Shown: positions 1 through 9,876, numbered from the stretch's first letter. The stretch is DNA of 64,000 nt from Streptacidiphilus jeojiense (GCF_000719095.1 NZ_JOEH01000035.1:1-64000); one strand, 5' to 3'. Notes: a model not told the origin generated them from the letters alone. Program-made: numbers and translations.

Positions 1-1
1 A

Positions 2-145
2 CTCATCCACGCCCTCCAGGACATCCACGCCGCCACCCAACCCCACCAAGAGGCCTACACCGCCTACCAACAGGCCTACAGCCCCTGGGACGACGGCAAA
101 GCCACCACCCGCGTCATCGACGCCCTCCTGGAAGACCAGGGCTAG
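2..145 (+). CDS. C-terminal end of a CDP-glycerol glycerophosphotransferase-like (TagF) protein, partial
   Basis: The reading frame is open from the window edge to a TAG stop at 143-145 and encodes 47 residues ending DDGKATTRVIDALLEDQG. A short helical tail with a DG..TTRVID pattern closing the protein is typical of CDP-glycerol:poly(glycerophosphate) glycerophosphotransferases, which extend teichoic-acid-type wall polymers. The convergent gene at 225-2540 carries the same kind of tail (FDDGRAAERVV), which supports the reading. The rest of the gene lies outside the window. Family assignment from so short a piece is an inference. Confidence 0.55.
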   Translation, partial: LIHALQDIHAATQPHQEAYTAYQQAYSPWDDGKATTRVIDALLEDQG

Positions 146-157
146 GAACGAAAGCTC

Positions 158-205
158 AAGAGGCCGGTGGCCGGAACCCTTCGGGGTTCCGGCCACCGGC
201 CTCTT
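158..205. terminator. Bidirectional terminator hairpin
   Basis: A perfect inverted repeat has 22-nt arms (158-179 and 184-205) and a TTCG tetraloop, a very stable RNA hairpin on either strand. It lies between the stop codons of two convergent genes (145 and 225), so it can end both transcripts. There is no clear U-tract, as is common in high-GC actinobacteria. Confidence 0.85.
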
Positions 206-224
206 GCGGCGTGCTGAGCCGCCG

Positions 225-2540
225 TCAGGCGTGCGCCTTGGCGCTCTCGTCCAGGTCCGACCGGGCGACCGAGGGCCGGGGCGCGGGAGTGCGCTCGTCC
301 AGCGGGATGAACGGGATGTCGGCCTTCTCGCCCAGGAACACCCGGCGGACCACCCGCTCCGCCGCCCTGCCGTCGTCGAACTGGCAGAACCGCTCCCGGA
401 AGGCAGCCCGCAGCTTCGTGGACCGCTCGCTGTCCCAGGCCCCCGAGCGGAACGCCTCGACCAGGCCCTCGACGTCCGTGGCGACCACCCCGGGGGTGTC
501 GCCGGGATCGCCGGAGACCAGGTCGAGGTAGACCCCGCGGGACTCCTTGTAGACGTCCCAGTCGGGGGCGTGCACCACGATCGGCCGGTCCAGGTTGGCG
601 TAGTCGAACATCACCGAGGAGTAGTCGGCGAGCAGCACGTCCGAGGCCAGCGCCAGCTCCTCGACCGAGGGGTGCGCGGAGACGTCCCGCAGCACGCCGC
701 GGCGGCTCTGCAACTGGAGCCGCTTGTTGGCGCCGTAGAAGTAGTGCGCGCGCACCAGCACCACGTACTCGTCGCCCAGACCGGCGCAGAAGGCCTCCAG
801 GTCCAGCGGGGGGACGAAGTCCTTGCGGTAGTCGCGGTGCGTGGGCGCGTAGAGGATCGCCTTCTGGCCGGGCTCGATGCCCAGCTCGGCGCGGATCCGG
901 GCGACGTCCTCGGCGGTAGCGTGCTGGTAGACGTCGTTGCGCGGGTAGCCGCTCTCCAGGGTGGTGTAGCCGCTCGGGTAGACCCGCTCCCAGACCTGGG
1001 TGGAGTGCCGGTTGGAGCTGAGGCTGACGTCCCACTGGTCGATGCTGTCCAGCATCCGGCCGAAGTTCATGGTGGCCGCGGGGTAGTCGCGCTGGTCCAG
1101 GCCCATCTTCTTCAGCGGGGTGCCGTGGTGGGTCTGGATGTACGTCTGCTCAGGGCGCTTGACGATGTCTCCGGTCCAACTGGCGTTGGTGACCAGGAAC
1201 TCGGCCCTGGCCATCAGCTCCCAGTAGGCGCGGGAGCCGGCCACCACGGTCCGGACGCCCTTGGGGGCGAGCGCGGCGGCCTCCTTGTTCAGCACCCAGA
1301 CCCCGCGCATGCCCGGGGCCAGTTCCTTGGCCTTGCGGTAGATCGCCTCGGGGTTGCAGGCGATCTGGCGGTTCCAGTACGCCTGGTAGGCGACCAGTCC
1401 CTTCTCGACCGGGCGGCGGAGATTGGCCCGGTAGATCGCCTTGATCGCCCTGCGGGCGGTGTTGTGCCGGCGCAGCCGCAGCTGCTTGCGCCCCTTCACC
1501 AGCGTGGTGCCGGCCCGCTCGACGGTGCGGAAGCGCAGGTAGGACCCCTGCTCCAGGGCGGCGGCGCGGAGTCCGTCGGCCTCGGCCGGGCGGGTCCAGC
1601 CCTCCGGGCGGGCCGCGCGCAGGGACTCGGCGGCGGCGACCAGGAAGCGGCGCCGCGAGGAGTCGGGGGCCTCCAGCGAGCGCTGCAGGGTCGCCAGCGC
1701 GGACAGGAACATCTCGTCGTACAGCGCCGAGACCAGCGCCCGGAGCTCGTCCTCGGTGCCGGCCGGGCGGCCCTGCGGGGTGGCGAACGACTCCAGCAGC
1801 TGCCGGTAGCCCCGCACCGTGAGCAGCCCCTCGTTGAGCACGATCTCCATCCAGCGGCCGACGGTGCGGCGGCGCAGCCGCTGGGTGCAGATCGCGTCGA
1901 GGGCGCCGACGCTCCGGGCGGCCAGCAGGGCCCGCTCGGCGAGCACCAGGTTCGGCAGCGCAGTGGCGGCCTCGGCCTGCTCGGGGTGGAAGTGCCGGGT
2001 GTGGAAGTCCCGGCGCACGACCCGGTTCCAGAGCAGCGGGGCGACCCGGACCGCCGAGGGGACCGCGGCGGCGGTGAAGCTGCCGTCCCCGACGGCTTCG
2101 AGTTCGGCCAGTAGTTCGCCGTCGAGGCTGGGGGTGACCCGGGCCAGCCAGTCCCGGCGCTCGTGGTCGAACAGCAGCAGGTCGGGGCTGCCCAGTTCGG
2201 TCAGCCGGTCGTCCAGGGCCTCCAGCGCACCGGGCACCAGCAGCACATCGCTGTCGAACAGCAGCAGGTAGTCGCCCACGGCCCGGGCCGCGCCGTGGTC
2301 CCGCTGCACCGAAAGATCGCCCTCGGCCGGTGTATTCCCGGGGACCTCGATCCTGACCAGCCGGGAATCCTTCTGCGCGTACTCGTCAATGAGTGCCGCC
2401 GCGTCGCTGCCGGGTGCGCTGCCCGCCAGGATCAGCTCCAGGTCGGTGAAGACCTGGGTCAGTACGGAGTCGAGGACGTCACGCAGGTACGTGGCGTCCT
2501 CGGTGTGGGGTACTACGATGCTGAAGCGGGGCATGATCAT
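225..2540 (-). CDS. GT2 glycosyltransferase fused to CDP-glycerol glycerophosphotransferase (TagF-like)
   Basis: The 771-residue protein has two modules. Residues 1 to about 115 are a GT-A (family 2) domain: SIVVPHTEDATYL, then a metal-binding FDSDV at 95-99. After a helical linker, the last 380 or so residues are a Glyphos_transf domain with THHGTPLKKMG, YAPTHRDYRK and LLADYSSVMFDYANLDRPI, the conserved His and Asp/Ser motifs of TagF/TagB enzymes. It probably builds a glycosylated polyol-phosphate wall polymer at the inner membrane face. The start is uncertain: ATG at 2540 or 2534, both without a strong Shine-Dalgarno. The 199 bp upstream is AT-richer than its surroundings and probably holds the promoter. 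The related piece at 2-145 and the GT2 gene at 4386 suggest a wall-polymer locus. Confidence 0.85.
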   Translation of the reverse strand: MIMPRFSIVVPHTEDATYLRDVLDSVLTQVFTDLELILAGSAPGSDAAALIDEYAQKDSRLVRIEVPGNTPAEGDLSVQRDHGAARAVGDYLLLFDSDVLLVPGALEALDDRLTELGSPDLLLFDHERRDWLARVTPSLDGELLAELEAVGDGSFTAAAVPSAVRVAPLLWNRVVRRDFHTRHFHPEQAEAATALPNLVLAERALLAARSVGALDAICTQRLRRRTVGRWMEIVLNEGLLTVRGYRQLLESFATPQGRPAGTEDELRALVSALYDEMFLSALATLQRSLEAPDSSRRRFLVAAAESLRAARPEGWTRPAEADGLRAAALEQGSYLRFRTVERAGTTLVKGRKQLRLRRHNTARRAIKAIYRANLRRPVEKGLVAYQAYWNRQIACNPEAIYRKAKELAPGMRGVWVLNKEAAALAPKGVRTVVAGSRAYWELMARAEFLVTNASWTGDIVKRPEQTYIQTHHGTPLKKMGLDQRDYPAATMNFGRMLDSIDQWDVSLSSNRHSTQVWERVYPSGYTTLESGYPRNDVYQHATAEDVARIRAELGIEPGQKAILYAPTHRDYRKDFVPPLDLEAFCAGLGDEYVVLVRAHYFYGANKRLQLQSRRGVLRDVSAHPSVEELALASDVLLADYSSVMFDYANLDRPIVVHAPDWDVYKESRGVYLDLVSGDPGDTPGVVATDVEGLVEAFRSGAWDSERSTKLRAAFRERFCQFDDGRAAERVVRRVFLGEKADIPFIPLDERTPAPRPSVARSDLDESAKAHA

Positions 2541-2739
2541 CCATCAGATCAGTGGGCATGGAACCGGGATTCAAGTCCTGGGTAAGTGCACGTCGCAGCG
2601 CCGCGAGCCCCTACCGCCCCTTGATTCCACACCTGACGTTAATCGATCGGTGTTCTTCACGTCTATTTAAGTTTGCTCAGTCTCTTAACTTTCGTGTATC
2701 CAAACTTCACATCCCGTCACGTTCCCGGTCAGACTGCGT

Positions 2740-3297
2740 TCACCCGGGCCCGGGGCCGAAGGTGAAGCAGCGTAGCGGTCGCCACACCTCGTCGGCACCG
2801 AACCGGTACAGGCTGAAACCGGGGACCTCGAAGTCGGCGCGGTAGCCCCGGAGGTCGGCGAAGGCCTTGTCCAGGGCCGCGGGATCGACGCCGTGCGCCA
2901 CCGTCACATGCGGGTGGTAGGGGAAGCTCAGCTCCCTGGCCAGCAGACCGCGGCGGACCGAGGCCTCCAGCTCCCGGCACTCGCGCACCCCGGCCTCGAC
3001 CCGGACGAACACCACCGGGGAAACCGGCCGGAAGCTGCCGCTGCCGCGCAGCAGCACCCGGAACGGCCGGTGGCCGGCCGCGGCGGCGGACAGGTGCTCC
3101 TCGATCCGCCCCAGCGCCCCGGTGTCGACCTCGGTCGGCGGGAGCAGGGTGATGTGCGTGGGTATCGCCCGCGCCAGCGGATCGCCGTAATCGGCGCGGG
3201 CGTCCTGGATCTCGGTGGCCCAGGGCTCGGGGACCGCGATCGACACACCGATCACGGTCCGCCCCGGCCCCGCTGCCGGTATCGCACTGCCGGGCAT
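2740..3297 (-). CDS. 2'-5' RNA ligase family protein (2H phosphoesterase)
   Basis: The 185-residue protein has two HxT/S-type motifs of the 2H phosphoesterase superfamily, THITLLPP near residue 38 and HPHVTVAHG near residue 130. Members hydrolyse or form 2',5' or cyclic phosphodiester bonds in RNA or nucleotides; the substrate here is unknown. The ATG at 3297 lies one base after the trpS stop codon, so translation is probably coupled and the two genes cotranscribed. A GTG at 3255 is an alternative start that would remove a low-complexity N-terminus. Confidence 0.8.
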   Translation of the reverse strand: MPGSAIPAAGPGRTVIGVSIAVPEPWATEIQDARADYGDPLARAIPTHITLLPPTEVDTGALGRIEEHLSAAAAGHRPFRVLLRGSGSFRPVSPVVFVRVEAGVRECRELEASVRRGLLARELSFPYHPHVTVAHGVDPAALDKAFADLRGYRADFEVPGFSLYRFGADEVWRPLRCFTFGPGPG

Positions 3298-3298
3298 C

Positions 3299-4318
3299 TC
3301 AGCGCTTCGCCGCGAGGAAGCCGATCCGGTCGTACACCGTGGCCAGCGTCTCCGAGGCCACCGAGCGGGCCTTCTCGGCGCCGCGGGCCAGCACCTCGTC
3401 CAGGGCGGCCGGATCGTCCAGGTAGGCCTGGGTGCGCTCCTGGATCGGGGCGACCCACTCGCTGAACGCGTCGGCGAGCTCGGTCTTCAGCGCCCCGTAC
3501 ATCTTGCCCTCGAAGTGCTCCACCAGCTCGGCCACCGAACGGCCGCTGATCGCCGAGTAGATGCCGAGCAGGTTGGAGACGCCCGGCTTCTCCTTCTCGT
3601 CGAAGGAGACCACGGTGCCGGTGTCGGTCACCGCGCTGCGGAACTTCTTGGCGCTGACCCTGGGCTCGTCCAGCAGGTTGACCAGGCCCTTGGCCGAGGA
3701 GGCCGACTTGCTCATCTTCGCGGTCGGGTCCTGCAGGTCGAAGACCTTGGCGGTCTCCTTGAGGATGTACGGGCTGGGGACGGTGAAGGTCGGCTGCGGG
3801 CCGTAGCGGTGGTTGAAGCGCTCGGCCAGGTCCCGGGTGAGCTCGACATGCTGCCGCTGGTCCTCGCCCACCGGCACCTGGTCGGCCTGGTACAGCAGGA
3901 TGTCGGCGACCTGCAGGATCGGATAGGTGAACAGGCCGACCGTGGTGCGGTCGCTGCCCTGCTTGGCCGACTTGTCCTTGAACTGGGTCATCCGGGCGGC
4001 CTCGCCGAAGCCGGCCATGCAGTTCATCACCCAGCCGAGCTGGGCGTGCTCGGGCACGTGCGACTGCACGAAGAGGGTGCAGCGCTCCGGGTCGAGCCCC
4101 ATCCCGAGCAGCTGCGCGACGGACGCCCTGGTGTTCGCCCTGAGGGTGGCCGGGTCCTGCTCGACGGTGATCGCGTGCAGGTCCACGACCATGTAGTAGG
4201 CGTCGTGCGAATCCTGCAGGGCCACCCACTGGCGCACCGCGCCCAGGTAGTTGCCCAGGTGGAACGACCCGGAGGTGGGCTGGATGCCGGAGAGGACGCG
4301 GGGGCGATCAGTGACCAT
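3299..4318 (-). CDS. trpS: Tryptophanyl-tRNA synthetase
   Basis: The 339-residue class I aminoacyl-tRNA synthetase charges tRNA-Trp in the cytoplasm. The HIGH-type motif appears as HLGN near residue 20 ([17 protein letters not shown]) and the KMSKS loop is exact ([13 protein letters not shown], near residue 200). Length and both signatures fit bacterial TrpS. No Shine-Dalgarno precedes the ATG. Instead a GAGAAT hexamer sits at 4325-4330, exactly 6 bp upstream, which suggests a leaderless transcript. It heads a probable two-gene operon with the 2H phosphoesterase gene. Confidence 0.97.
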   Translation of the reverse strand: MVTDRPRVLSGIQPTSGSFHLGNYLGAVRQWVALQDSHDAYYMVVDLHAITVEQDPATLRANTRASVAQLLGMGLDPERCTLFVQSHVPEHAQLGWVMNCMAGFGEAARMTQFKDKSAKQGSDRTTVGLFTYPILQVADILLYQADQVPVGEDQRQHVELTRDLAERFNHRYGPQPTFTVPSPYILKETAKVFDLQDPTAKMSKSASSAKGLVNLLDEPRVSAKKFRSAVTDTGTVVSFDEKEKPGVSNLLGIYSAISGRSVAELVEHFEGKMYGALKTELADAFSEWVAPIQERTQAYLDDPAALDEVLARGAEKARSVASETLATVYDRIGFLAAKR

Positions 4319-4385
4319 GCGGCCATTCTCTCAGGAAGCCGTACCCACTCCGTGCCGAGGACCGTTGATCGGTTCGAGGCCGACG

Positions 4386-5912
4386 ATGGGAGCCGCTGCG
4401 GTGTCACTGCCCGACGATGTTCCGCCGGACGTCAGCGTGATCGTTCCGATCCACAACACCCGCCCGTACCTCGAACGGTGGTTCGACTCGCTGGTACGGC
4501 AGTCGCTGGGCACCGAGCGGCTGCAGTTGATCGTGGTGGACGACGGCTCCGACGACGACTGCGCCGACGCGGTCGAGCGACTCGCCGCCGCCCACCCCGG
4601 CCTGCGGACGACGGTGCTGCGGCTGCCGGACCGCGGCGGCCCCGGCCGGGCCCGCAACCGCGGGATGGAGCACGCGGTGGGCCGGTACCTGTTCTTCCTG
4701 GACTCGGACGACTGGCTGGGCGACGAGGCACTCGCCCGGATAGTGGCGGTGGCCGACGCCCGGGGCAGCGGGATCGTCGTCGGCCGCGTGGTCGGGGTGG
4801 ACGGCCGCTGGGTACCCGACTTCATCTGGTACCGCAGCGACCCCGACGTACGGTTCCCCGGCAGCGACCTCGCCTGGTCGCTGACCCCCTCCAAGCTGTT
4901 CCGGCACGACCTGGTCCGGGAGCCCCGGATGTGGTTCCGCGAGGACCTCCCTGTCTACAGCGACGGGCCCTTCGTGCTGGAGGCCTACTACCGGGCCGGG
5001 CGGGTCTCGGTGCTGGGCGACTACGACTACTACTTCCAGTCGCTGCGCCCCGACCGGGGGAACATCACCTCGCAGGCCGCCCCGGGCGACCGGCTGCCCT
5101 CCATCGAGGCCGCCCTCGACCTCACGGCGCGCCTCTCCGACGCCGGCCCCGAGCGGGACCTGGTGAACGCGAGACACCTGCGCTGCGACGTCGTCGGACT
5201 GTTCCGGTCCGGGTTCGAGCTCCTGGACCGTCCGGAGCAGCAGCGGATCCTCGACATCGCCGCCCGCCTGCTGCGCACCCACCGGACCGAGGGGGCGCTG
5301 GCCCGCTGCACTCCGGAGGAGCGCCTGAAGCTGCACTGCGTCAGCCACGGGCTGCTGGACGAACTGGTCGCGGTCGTCAGGCACGAGCAGGAGACCGGCC
5401 GGCTGCCCGAGGCGGTCGAGTTCTCCGGGCTGGGCTGGTCACCCGACGGTCGCGCACTCACCATCGCCACCCGGCGACCGCCGGCCCTCGATCGCCTCAC
5501 CGGACCGCTCACGGCCCGCCTGGTGCCGTCCGGAGGCGATCCGGAACTGACCGTCCCGGCGGGCGCCGGGCCGCTGCTGACCGTTCCGCTGCGCGGGCTG
5601 GTGCCAGGAGTGCCAGGACCCCGCCGACCGGCCGTACCGGCGGCCACATGGTCGCTCCGGCTGGAGACCGACCACGCCGGGAGCCAGGTCTGCCTGCCCG
5701 TTCCGGCCCGCCCCGGCGACGGGGCCGAGCTGCCACCGCCGCTGCGGATCTGGCGCGGCGGACGGCCCTACCAGGTGTCCACCGAGGCCGGCCCGGACGG
5801 CGAGCTGCTGATCGGACTGGCCCCGGTCAGTCTGCGGAAGGCGGCGCGGTGGCGCCTGCGCTGTCTGGGGAAGCGGCTGGGGATCCTGCGGCCTGGGCAG
5901 CCTGGGCGGTAA
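4386..5912 (+). CDS. Family 2 glycosyltransferase, probably wall-polymer related
   Basis: The 508-residue protein starts at ATG 4386, chosen because GAGG lies 6 bp upstream; GTG 4401 is an alternative and the open frame extends further without a ribosome site. The N-terminal GT-A domain shows VIVPIHNTRPYLERW, VVDDGSDDD and the metal-binding FLDSDDWL. The C-terminal half, ending in a basic stretch (SLRKAARWRLRCLGKRLG), resembles tails of GT2 enzymes found beside TagF genes. It is divergent from trpS with 67 bp between. Its last 86 bp overlap the convergent CNNM/CBS gene. Confidence 0.85.
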   Translation: MGAAAVSLPDDVPPDVSVIVPIHNTRPYLERWFDSLVRQSLGTERLQLIVVDDGSDDDCADAVERLAAAHPGLRTTVLRLPDRGGPGRARNRGMEHAVGRYLFFLDSDDWLGDEALARIVAVADARGSGIVVGRVVGVDGRWVPDFIWYRSDPDVRFPGSDLAWSLTPSKLFRHDLVREPRMWFREDLPVYSDGPFVLEAYYRAGRVSVLGDYDYYFQSLRPDRGNITSQAAPGDRLPSIEAALDLTARLSDAGPERDLVNARHLRCDVVGLFRSGFELLDRPEQQRILDIAARLLRTHRTEGALARCTPEERLKLHCVSHGLLDELVAVVRHEQETGRLPEAVEFSGLGWSPDGRALTIATRRPPALDRLTGPLTARLVPSGGDPELTVPAGAGPLLTVPLRGLVPGVPGPRRPAVPAATWSLRLETDHAGSQVCLPVPARPGDGAELPPPLRIWRGGRPYQVSTEAGPDGELLIGLAPVSLRKAARWRLRCLGKRLGILRPGQPGR

Positions 5913-7188
5913 CGACCCGGGTGACCCGCACCCGGTCCACCCTGCGGCCGTCCAGCGCGGCCACGGCGAGCCGGTAGCCCGCGCCCACCTCCACCTGCTC
6001 GCCGGGCTCCGGAAGGTGCCCCAGTTGGGACACCACGAAGCCGGCCACCGTCTCGTAGGGCCCCTCCGGCAGCTCGACCCCGGTCTCCTCGGTGAAGTCG
6101 GCGAGGTTGAGCAGCCCGTCCACCTCGATGCTGCCGCCGGCCAGCCTGCGGGTGGTGCTGAGCTCCTGCGAGTCGTACTCGTCCCTGATCTCGCCGATGA
6201 CCTCCTCCACCAGGTCCTCCAGCGAGACGATCCCCGCGGTGCCGCCGTACTCGTCCACCACGATCGCCAGGTGGTGGCCCTCGTGCCGCATCTCCGACAT
6301 CGACGGCAGCACGCTCTTGGTCGCGGGCAGCAGCTTCACCGGACGGGCCAGGTCACGCACCGTCTGCGCGCCGTTGGCCTCCTGGTAGAGGTCGCGGACG
6401 TGGACGAACCCCACCACCGCGTCGTAGGAGCCGTCCACCACCGGGTAGCGGGAGTGCGGATAGCGGTTGATCTCCTGCCGCACCTCCTCCAGTCGGCGGG
6501 AGGCGTCCAGGAAGGTCACCTCGGTGCGCGGCACCATCACCTCGCGCAGCTGCCGCTCCCCCGCCGCGAAGACCTCGCCGATCAGCCGCCGCTCGTCGCT
6601 GCTGAGCTCGGTGTTGGAGGCGACCAGGCCGCGGAGCTCCTCCGAGCTCATCGCGTTGCGTCCGGCGCCGGGGTCGCCGCCGAGCAGCCGCACCATCAGA
6701 TTGGTGGAGCGCGACAGCAGCCAGATCACCGGGCGCAGCACCACCGAGATGAAGTCCACCAGCGGCGCCGCGAGCAGGGCGATGGACTCGGCCCGCTGCA
6801 GCCCGATCCGCTTGGGCGTCAACTCGCCCAGCACCAGCGAGACGTAGGAGATCAGCAGGGTCAGCCCGACCAGCGAGACGGCGTCGGCGACCCCGTCGCT
6901 GAGCCCCATCCCGGTGAAGATCGGCGCCACCTTGACGGCGAGGGTGTCCGCGCCGAAGGCCGCCGAGAGGAACCCCATGCAGGTCACCCCGACCTGCACC
7001 GCGGCCAGGAACCGGTTCGGGTCCCCGGCCAGATGCGCGGCCCGCGCCCCACGCTTGGTGCCCTGCTCGGCCAGGGCCTGGATCTGCCCCTCCCGGAGCG
7101 AGATCAGCGAGATCTCGGCGACATTGAAGATTCCGCCGATGACGATGAAGACCAGGACCAGCCCGGCATCCTGCAGCGTTGCGCTCAC
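5827..7188 (-). CDS. Hemolysin-family CNNM/CBS-domain membrane protein (HlyC/CorC type)
   Basis: The 453-residue protein has an N-terminal DUF21/CNNM membrane domain with about four hydrophobic segments (from LVLVFIVIGGIFNVAEISLI onward), a tandem CBS pair in the middle (MVPRTEVTFLD, FVHVRDLYQEA, IVVDEYGGTAGIVSLED) and a C-terminal CorC_HlyC transporter-associated domain (ETVAGFVVSQLGHLPEPGE). Relatives are implicated in Mg2+/Co2+ homeostasis. The GTG start has no Shine-Dalgarno but a TAAACT hexamer at 7195-7200 exactly 6 bp upstream, which fits a leaderless mRNA. The low-complexity Ala/Pro tail is what overlaps the GT2 gene. Confidence 0.9.
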   Translation of the reverse strand: MSATLQDAGLVLVFIVIGGIFNVAEISLISLREGQIQALAEQGTKRGARAAHLAGDPNRFLAAVQVGVTCMGFLSAAFGADTLAVKVAPIFTGMGLSDGVADAVSLVGLTLLISYVSLVLGELTPKRIGLQRAESIALLAAPLVDFISVVLRPVIWLLSRSTNLMVRLLGGDPGAGRNAMSSEELRGLVASNTELSSDERRLIGEVFAAGERQLREVMVPRTEVTFLDASRRLEEVRQEINRYPHSRYPVVDGSYDAVVGFVHVRDLYQEANGAQTVRDLARPVKLLPATKSVLPSMSEMRHEGHHLAIVVDEYGGTAGIVSLEDLVEEVIGEIRDEYDSQELSTTRRLAGGSIEVDGLLNLADFTEETGVELPEGPYETVAGFVVSQLGHLPEPGEQVEVGAGYRLAVAALDGRRVDRVRVTRVVTAQAAQAAGSPAASPDSAGATAPPSAD

Positions 7189-7230
7189 GCGGGCAGTTTA
7201 GGCGGCGGAGCGGAAGGCCCGCGCCCCGAC

Positions 7231-7269
7231 AGGGGCGCGGGGAACTGCGCGAACAGCAACCCGCTACGG
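7231..7269 (+). repeat. GC-rich intergenic repeat, copy A
   Basis: This copy of the window's recurrent element has the core GGGGCGCGGGGAACTGCGCG followed by an A/C-rich part and CTACGG. The CTA at 7264-7266 is the glyA stop codon on the minus strand, so the element starts within the last codons of glyA and runs into its 3' region. The other copies are near 23.1, 29.6, 44.3 and 49.0 kb. Confidence 0.8.
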
Positions 7270-8511
7270 ACGGAGAGCCGACAGCCCCGGGGCCGGATAC
7301 GCCTGCATCAGCTCGGCGACCTCGGCCCGCACCTTGGTGACGACCTCCTCGTCCCCCGTCACCACCCGATCGATCCACTCCGCCACCTGCGGCATCGCAT
7401 CCGCCCCGATCCCCCGCGAGGTCAGCGACGGAGTCCCGATGCGGATGCCGGACGGGTCGAACGGCTTCCTGGTGTCATAGGGCACGCTGTTGTAGTTGAC
7501 CACGATCCCGGCCCGGTCCAGCGCCTTGGCCGCCACCTTCCCGGGCACCCCCTTGCTGCTCAGGTCGATCAACAGCAGATGGTTGTCGGTCCCGCCGGAG
7601 ACCAGGTCGAACCCCCTCGCGGCGAGCTCCTCCCCCAGCGCACGCGCATTGCTGACGACCTGTCGGGCGTACCCGCGGAACTCCTCGCCGGAGGCCTCCC
7701 GCAGGGCGACCGCGATGGCCGCGGTGGTCTGGTTGTGCGGACCGCCCTGCAGCCCCGGGAAGACCGCCCGGTCCAGCGCCCGGGCGTGCTCCTCGGTGGA
7801 CATCAGCATCGCGCCCCGGGGCCCGCGCAGCGTCTTGTGGGTGGTGGTGGAGATGACGTCCGCGTACCCGACCGGCGACGGGTGGGCACCGCCCGCGACC
7901 AGCCCGGCGATGTGCGCGATGTCCGCGACCAGCACCGCGCCGACCTCGCGGGCGATCTCCGCGAACGCGGGGAAGTCGATGGTGCGCGGCACCGCCGTGC
8001 CCCCGCAGAAGATCACCTTCGGCCGCTCCTTGAGCGCCAGCTCCCGCACCTGGTCCAGGTCGGTCAGCCCGGTGTCCGGCCGGACCCCGTACTGCACGCC
8101 GCGGAACCAGGAGCCGGTGGCGGAGACGCCCCAGCCGTGGGTGAGGTGGCCGCCCATCGGCAGCGCCATGCCCAGCACGGTGTCGCCGGGCTTGAGGAAG
8201 GCCAGGTAGACGGCGAGGTTGGCGGGCGAGCCGGAGTAGGGCTGGACATTGGCGTGCTCGACGCCGAACAGCGCCTTGGCCCGCTCGATCGCCAGCGTCT
8301 CGACCTGGTCGATGTTCTGCTGGCCCTCGTAGTAGCGCTTGCCGGGGTAGCCCTCGGAGTACTTGTTCTGCAGCACCGTGCCGGAGGCTTCCAGCACCGC
8401 GGCGGAGACGTAGTTCTCACTGGGGATCAGTCGCAGCGTGTCGGCCTGCAGCCGCTCCTCGGCGGCGACCAGGGCGGCGATCTCGGGGTCCGTGCTCTGC
8501 AACGCGCTCAT
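7264..8511 (-). CDS. glyA: Serine hydroxymethyltransferase
   Basis: The 415-residue PLP enzyme converts serine and THF to glycine and 5,10-methylene-THF. Visible family sequence includes LIPSENYVS, the EGYPGKRYYEGQQNID segment, and the PLP-lysine region STTTHKTLRGPRG. The start at 8511 is set by GGAGG at 8519-8523 and by the family N-terminus (LQSTDPEIAALVAAEERLQ); the frame is open further upstream, but that stretch is riboswitch, not coding. A ZTP riboswitch lies in the leader and probably controls translation. The stop codon is inside repeat copy A. Confidence 0.97.
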   Translation of the reverse strand: MSALQSTDPEIAALVAAEERLQADTLRLIPSENYVSAAVLEASGTVLQNKYSEGYPGKRYYEGQQNIDQVETLAIERAKALFGVEHANVQPYSGSPANLAVYLAFLKPGDTVLGMALPMGGHLTHGWGVSATGSWFRGVQYGVRPDTGLTDLDQVRELALKERPKVIFCGGTAVPRTIDFPAFAEIAREVGAVLVADIAHIAGLVAGGAHPSPVGYADVISTTTHKTLRGPRGAMLMSTEEHARALDRAVFPGLQGGPHNQTTAAIAVALREASGEEFRGYARQVVSNARALGEELAARGFDLVSGGTDNHLLLIDLSSKGVPGKVAAKALDRAGIVVNYNSVPYDTRKPFDPSGIRIGTPSLTSRGIGADAMPQVAEWIDRVVTGDEEVVTKVRAEVAELMQAYPAPGLSALRP

Positions 8512-8518
8512 GCGGCGT

Positions 8519-8624
8519 CCTCCGGGTCGTCCATCGAATGGTGACCCGGGTGCCCAGGCGTACGGCACTCCGGCGGCGGTGCTCCGTCGCTCCCTCGTGG
8601 TTGCTTCCACGTGCGCCAGTCGCG
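8519..8624 (-). promoter_or_regulatory. ZTP (pfl) riboswitch with SD-sequestering expression platform, upstream of glyA
   Basis: Read on the minus strand, the leader has the hallmarks of the pfl/ZTP RNA: GCGACUGGCG (8614-8623), a GUGG..CCAC hairpin (8596-8611) running into CCACGAGGGAGCG (8588-8600), and after a short linker GCCGUACGCCUGGGCA (8551-8566). The class binds ZTP/ZMP (AICAR) and typically controls folate and purine genes, including glyA. Immediately downstream, arms CCGGGUC (8543-8549) and GACCCGG (8522-8528) can form a hairpin, extended by inner CCAU/AUGG pairing. It buries part of the GGAGG at 8519-8523, so control is probably translational. Recognition is by eye from the consensus. 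Confidence 0.85.
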
Positions 8625-8656
8625 ACAGCCCCCACCCTAACGGGTGGGGGCTGTCG
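8623..8656 (-). terminator. Terminator hairpin after mdh
   Basis: Perfect 15-nt arms (8623-8637 and 8642-8656) surround a TAAC loop, 18 bp beyond the mdh stop codon. The promoter-distal arm directly abuts the first conserved bases of the glyA riboswitch, so the hairpin may also take part in, or compete with, riboswitch folding. Confidence 0.75.
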
Positions 8657-8674
8657 GTTGCGAAGGGGATGTGA

Positions 8675-9820
<1,146 letters not shown>

Positions 9821-9876
9821 TCACGTTTGCCACACGCCTATACCGATTCAGCATAAGTCCAGCTCATGCCGGTATT

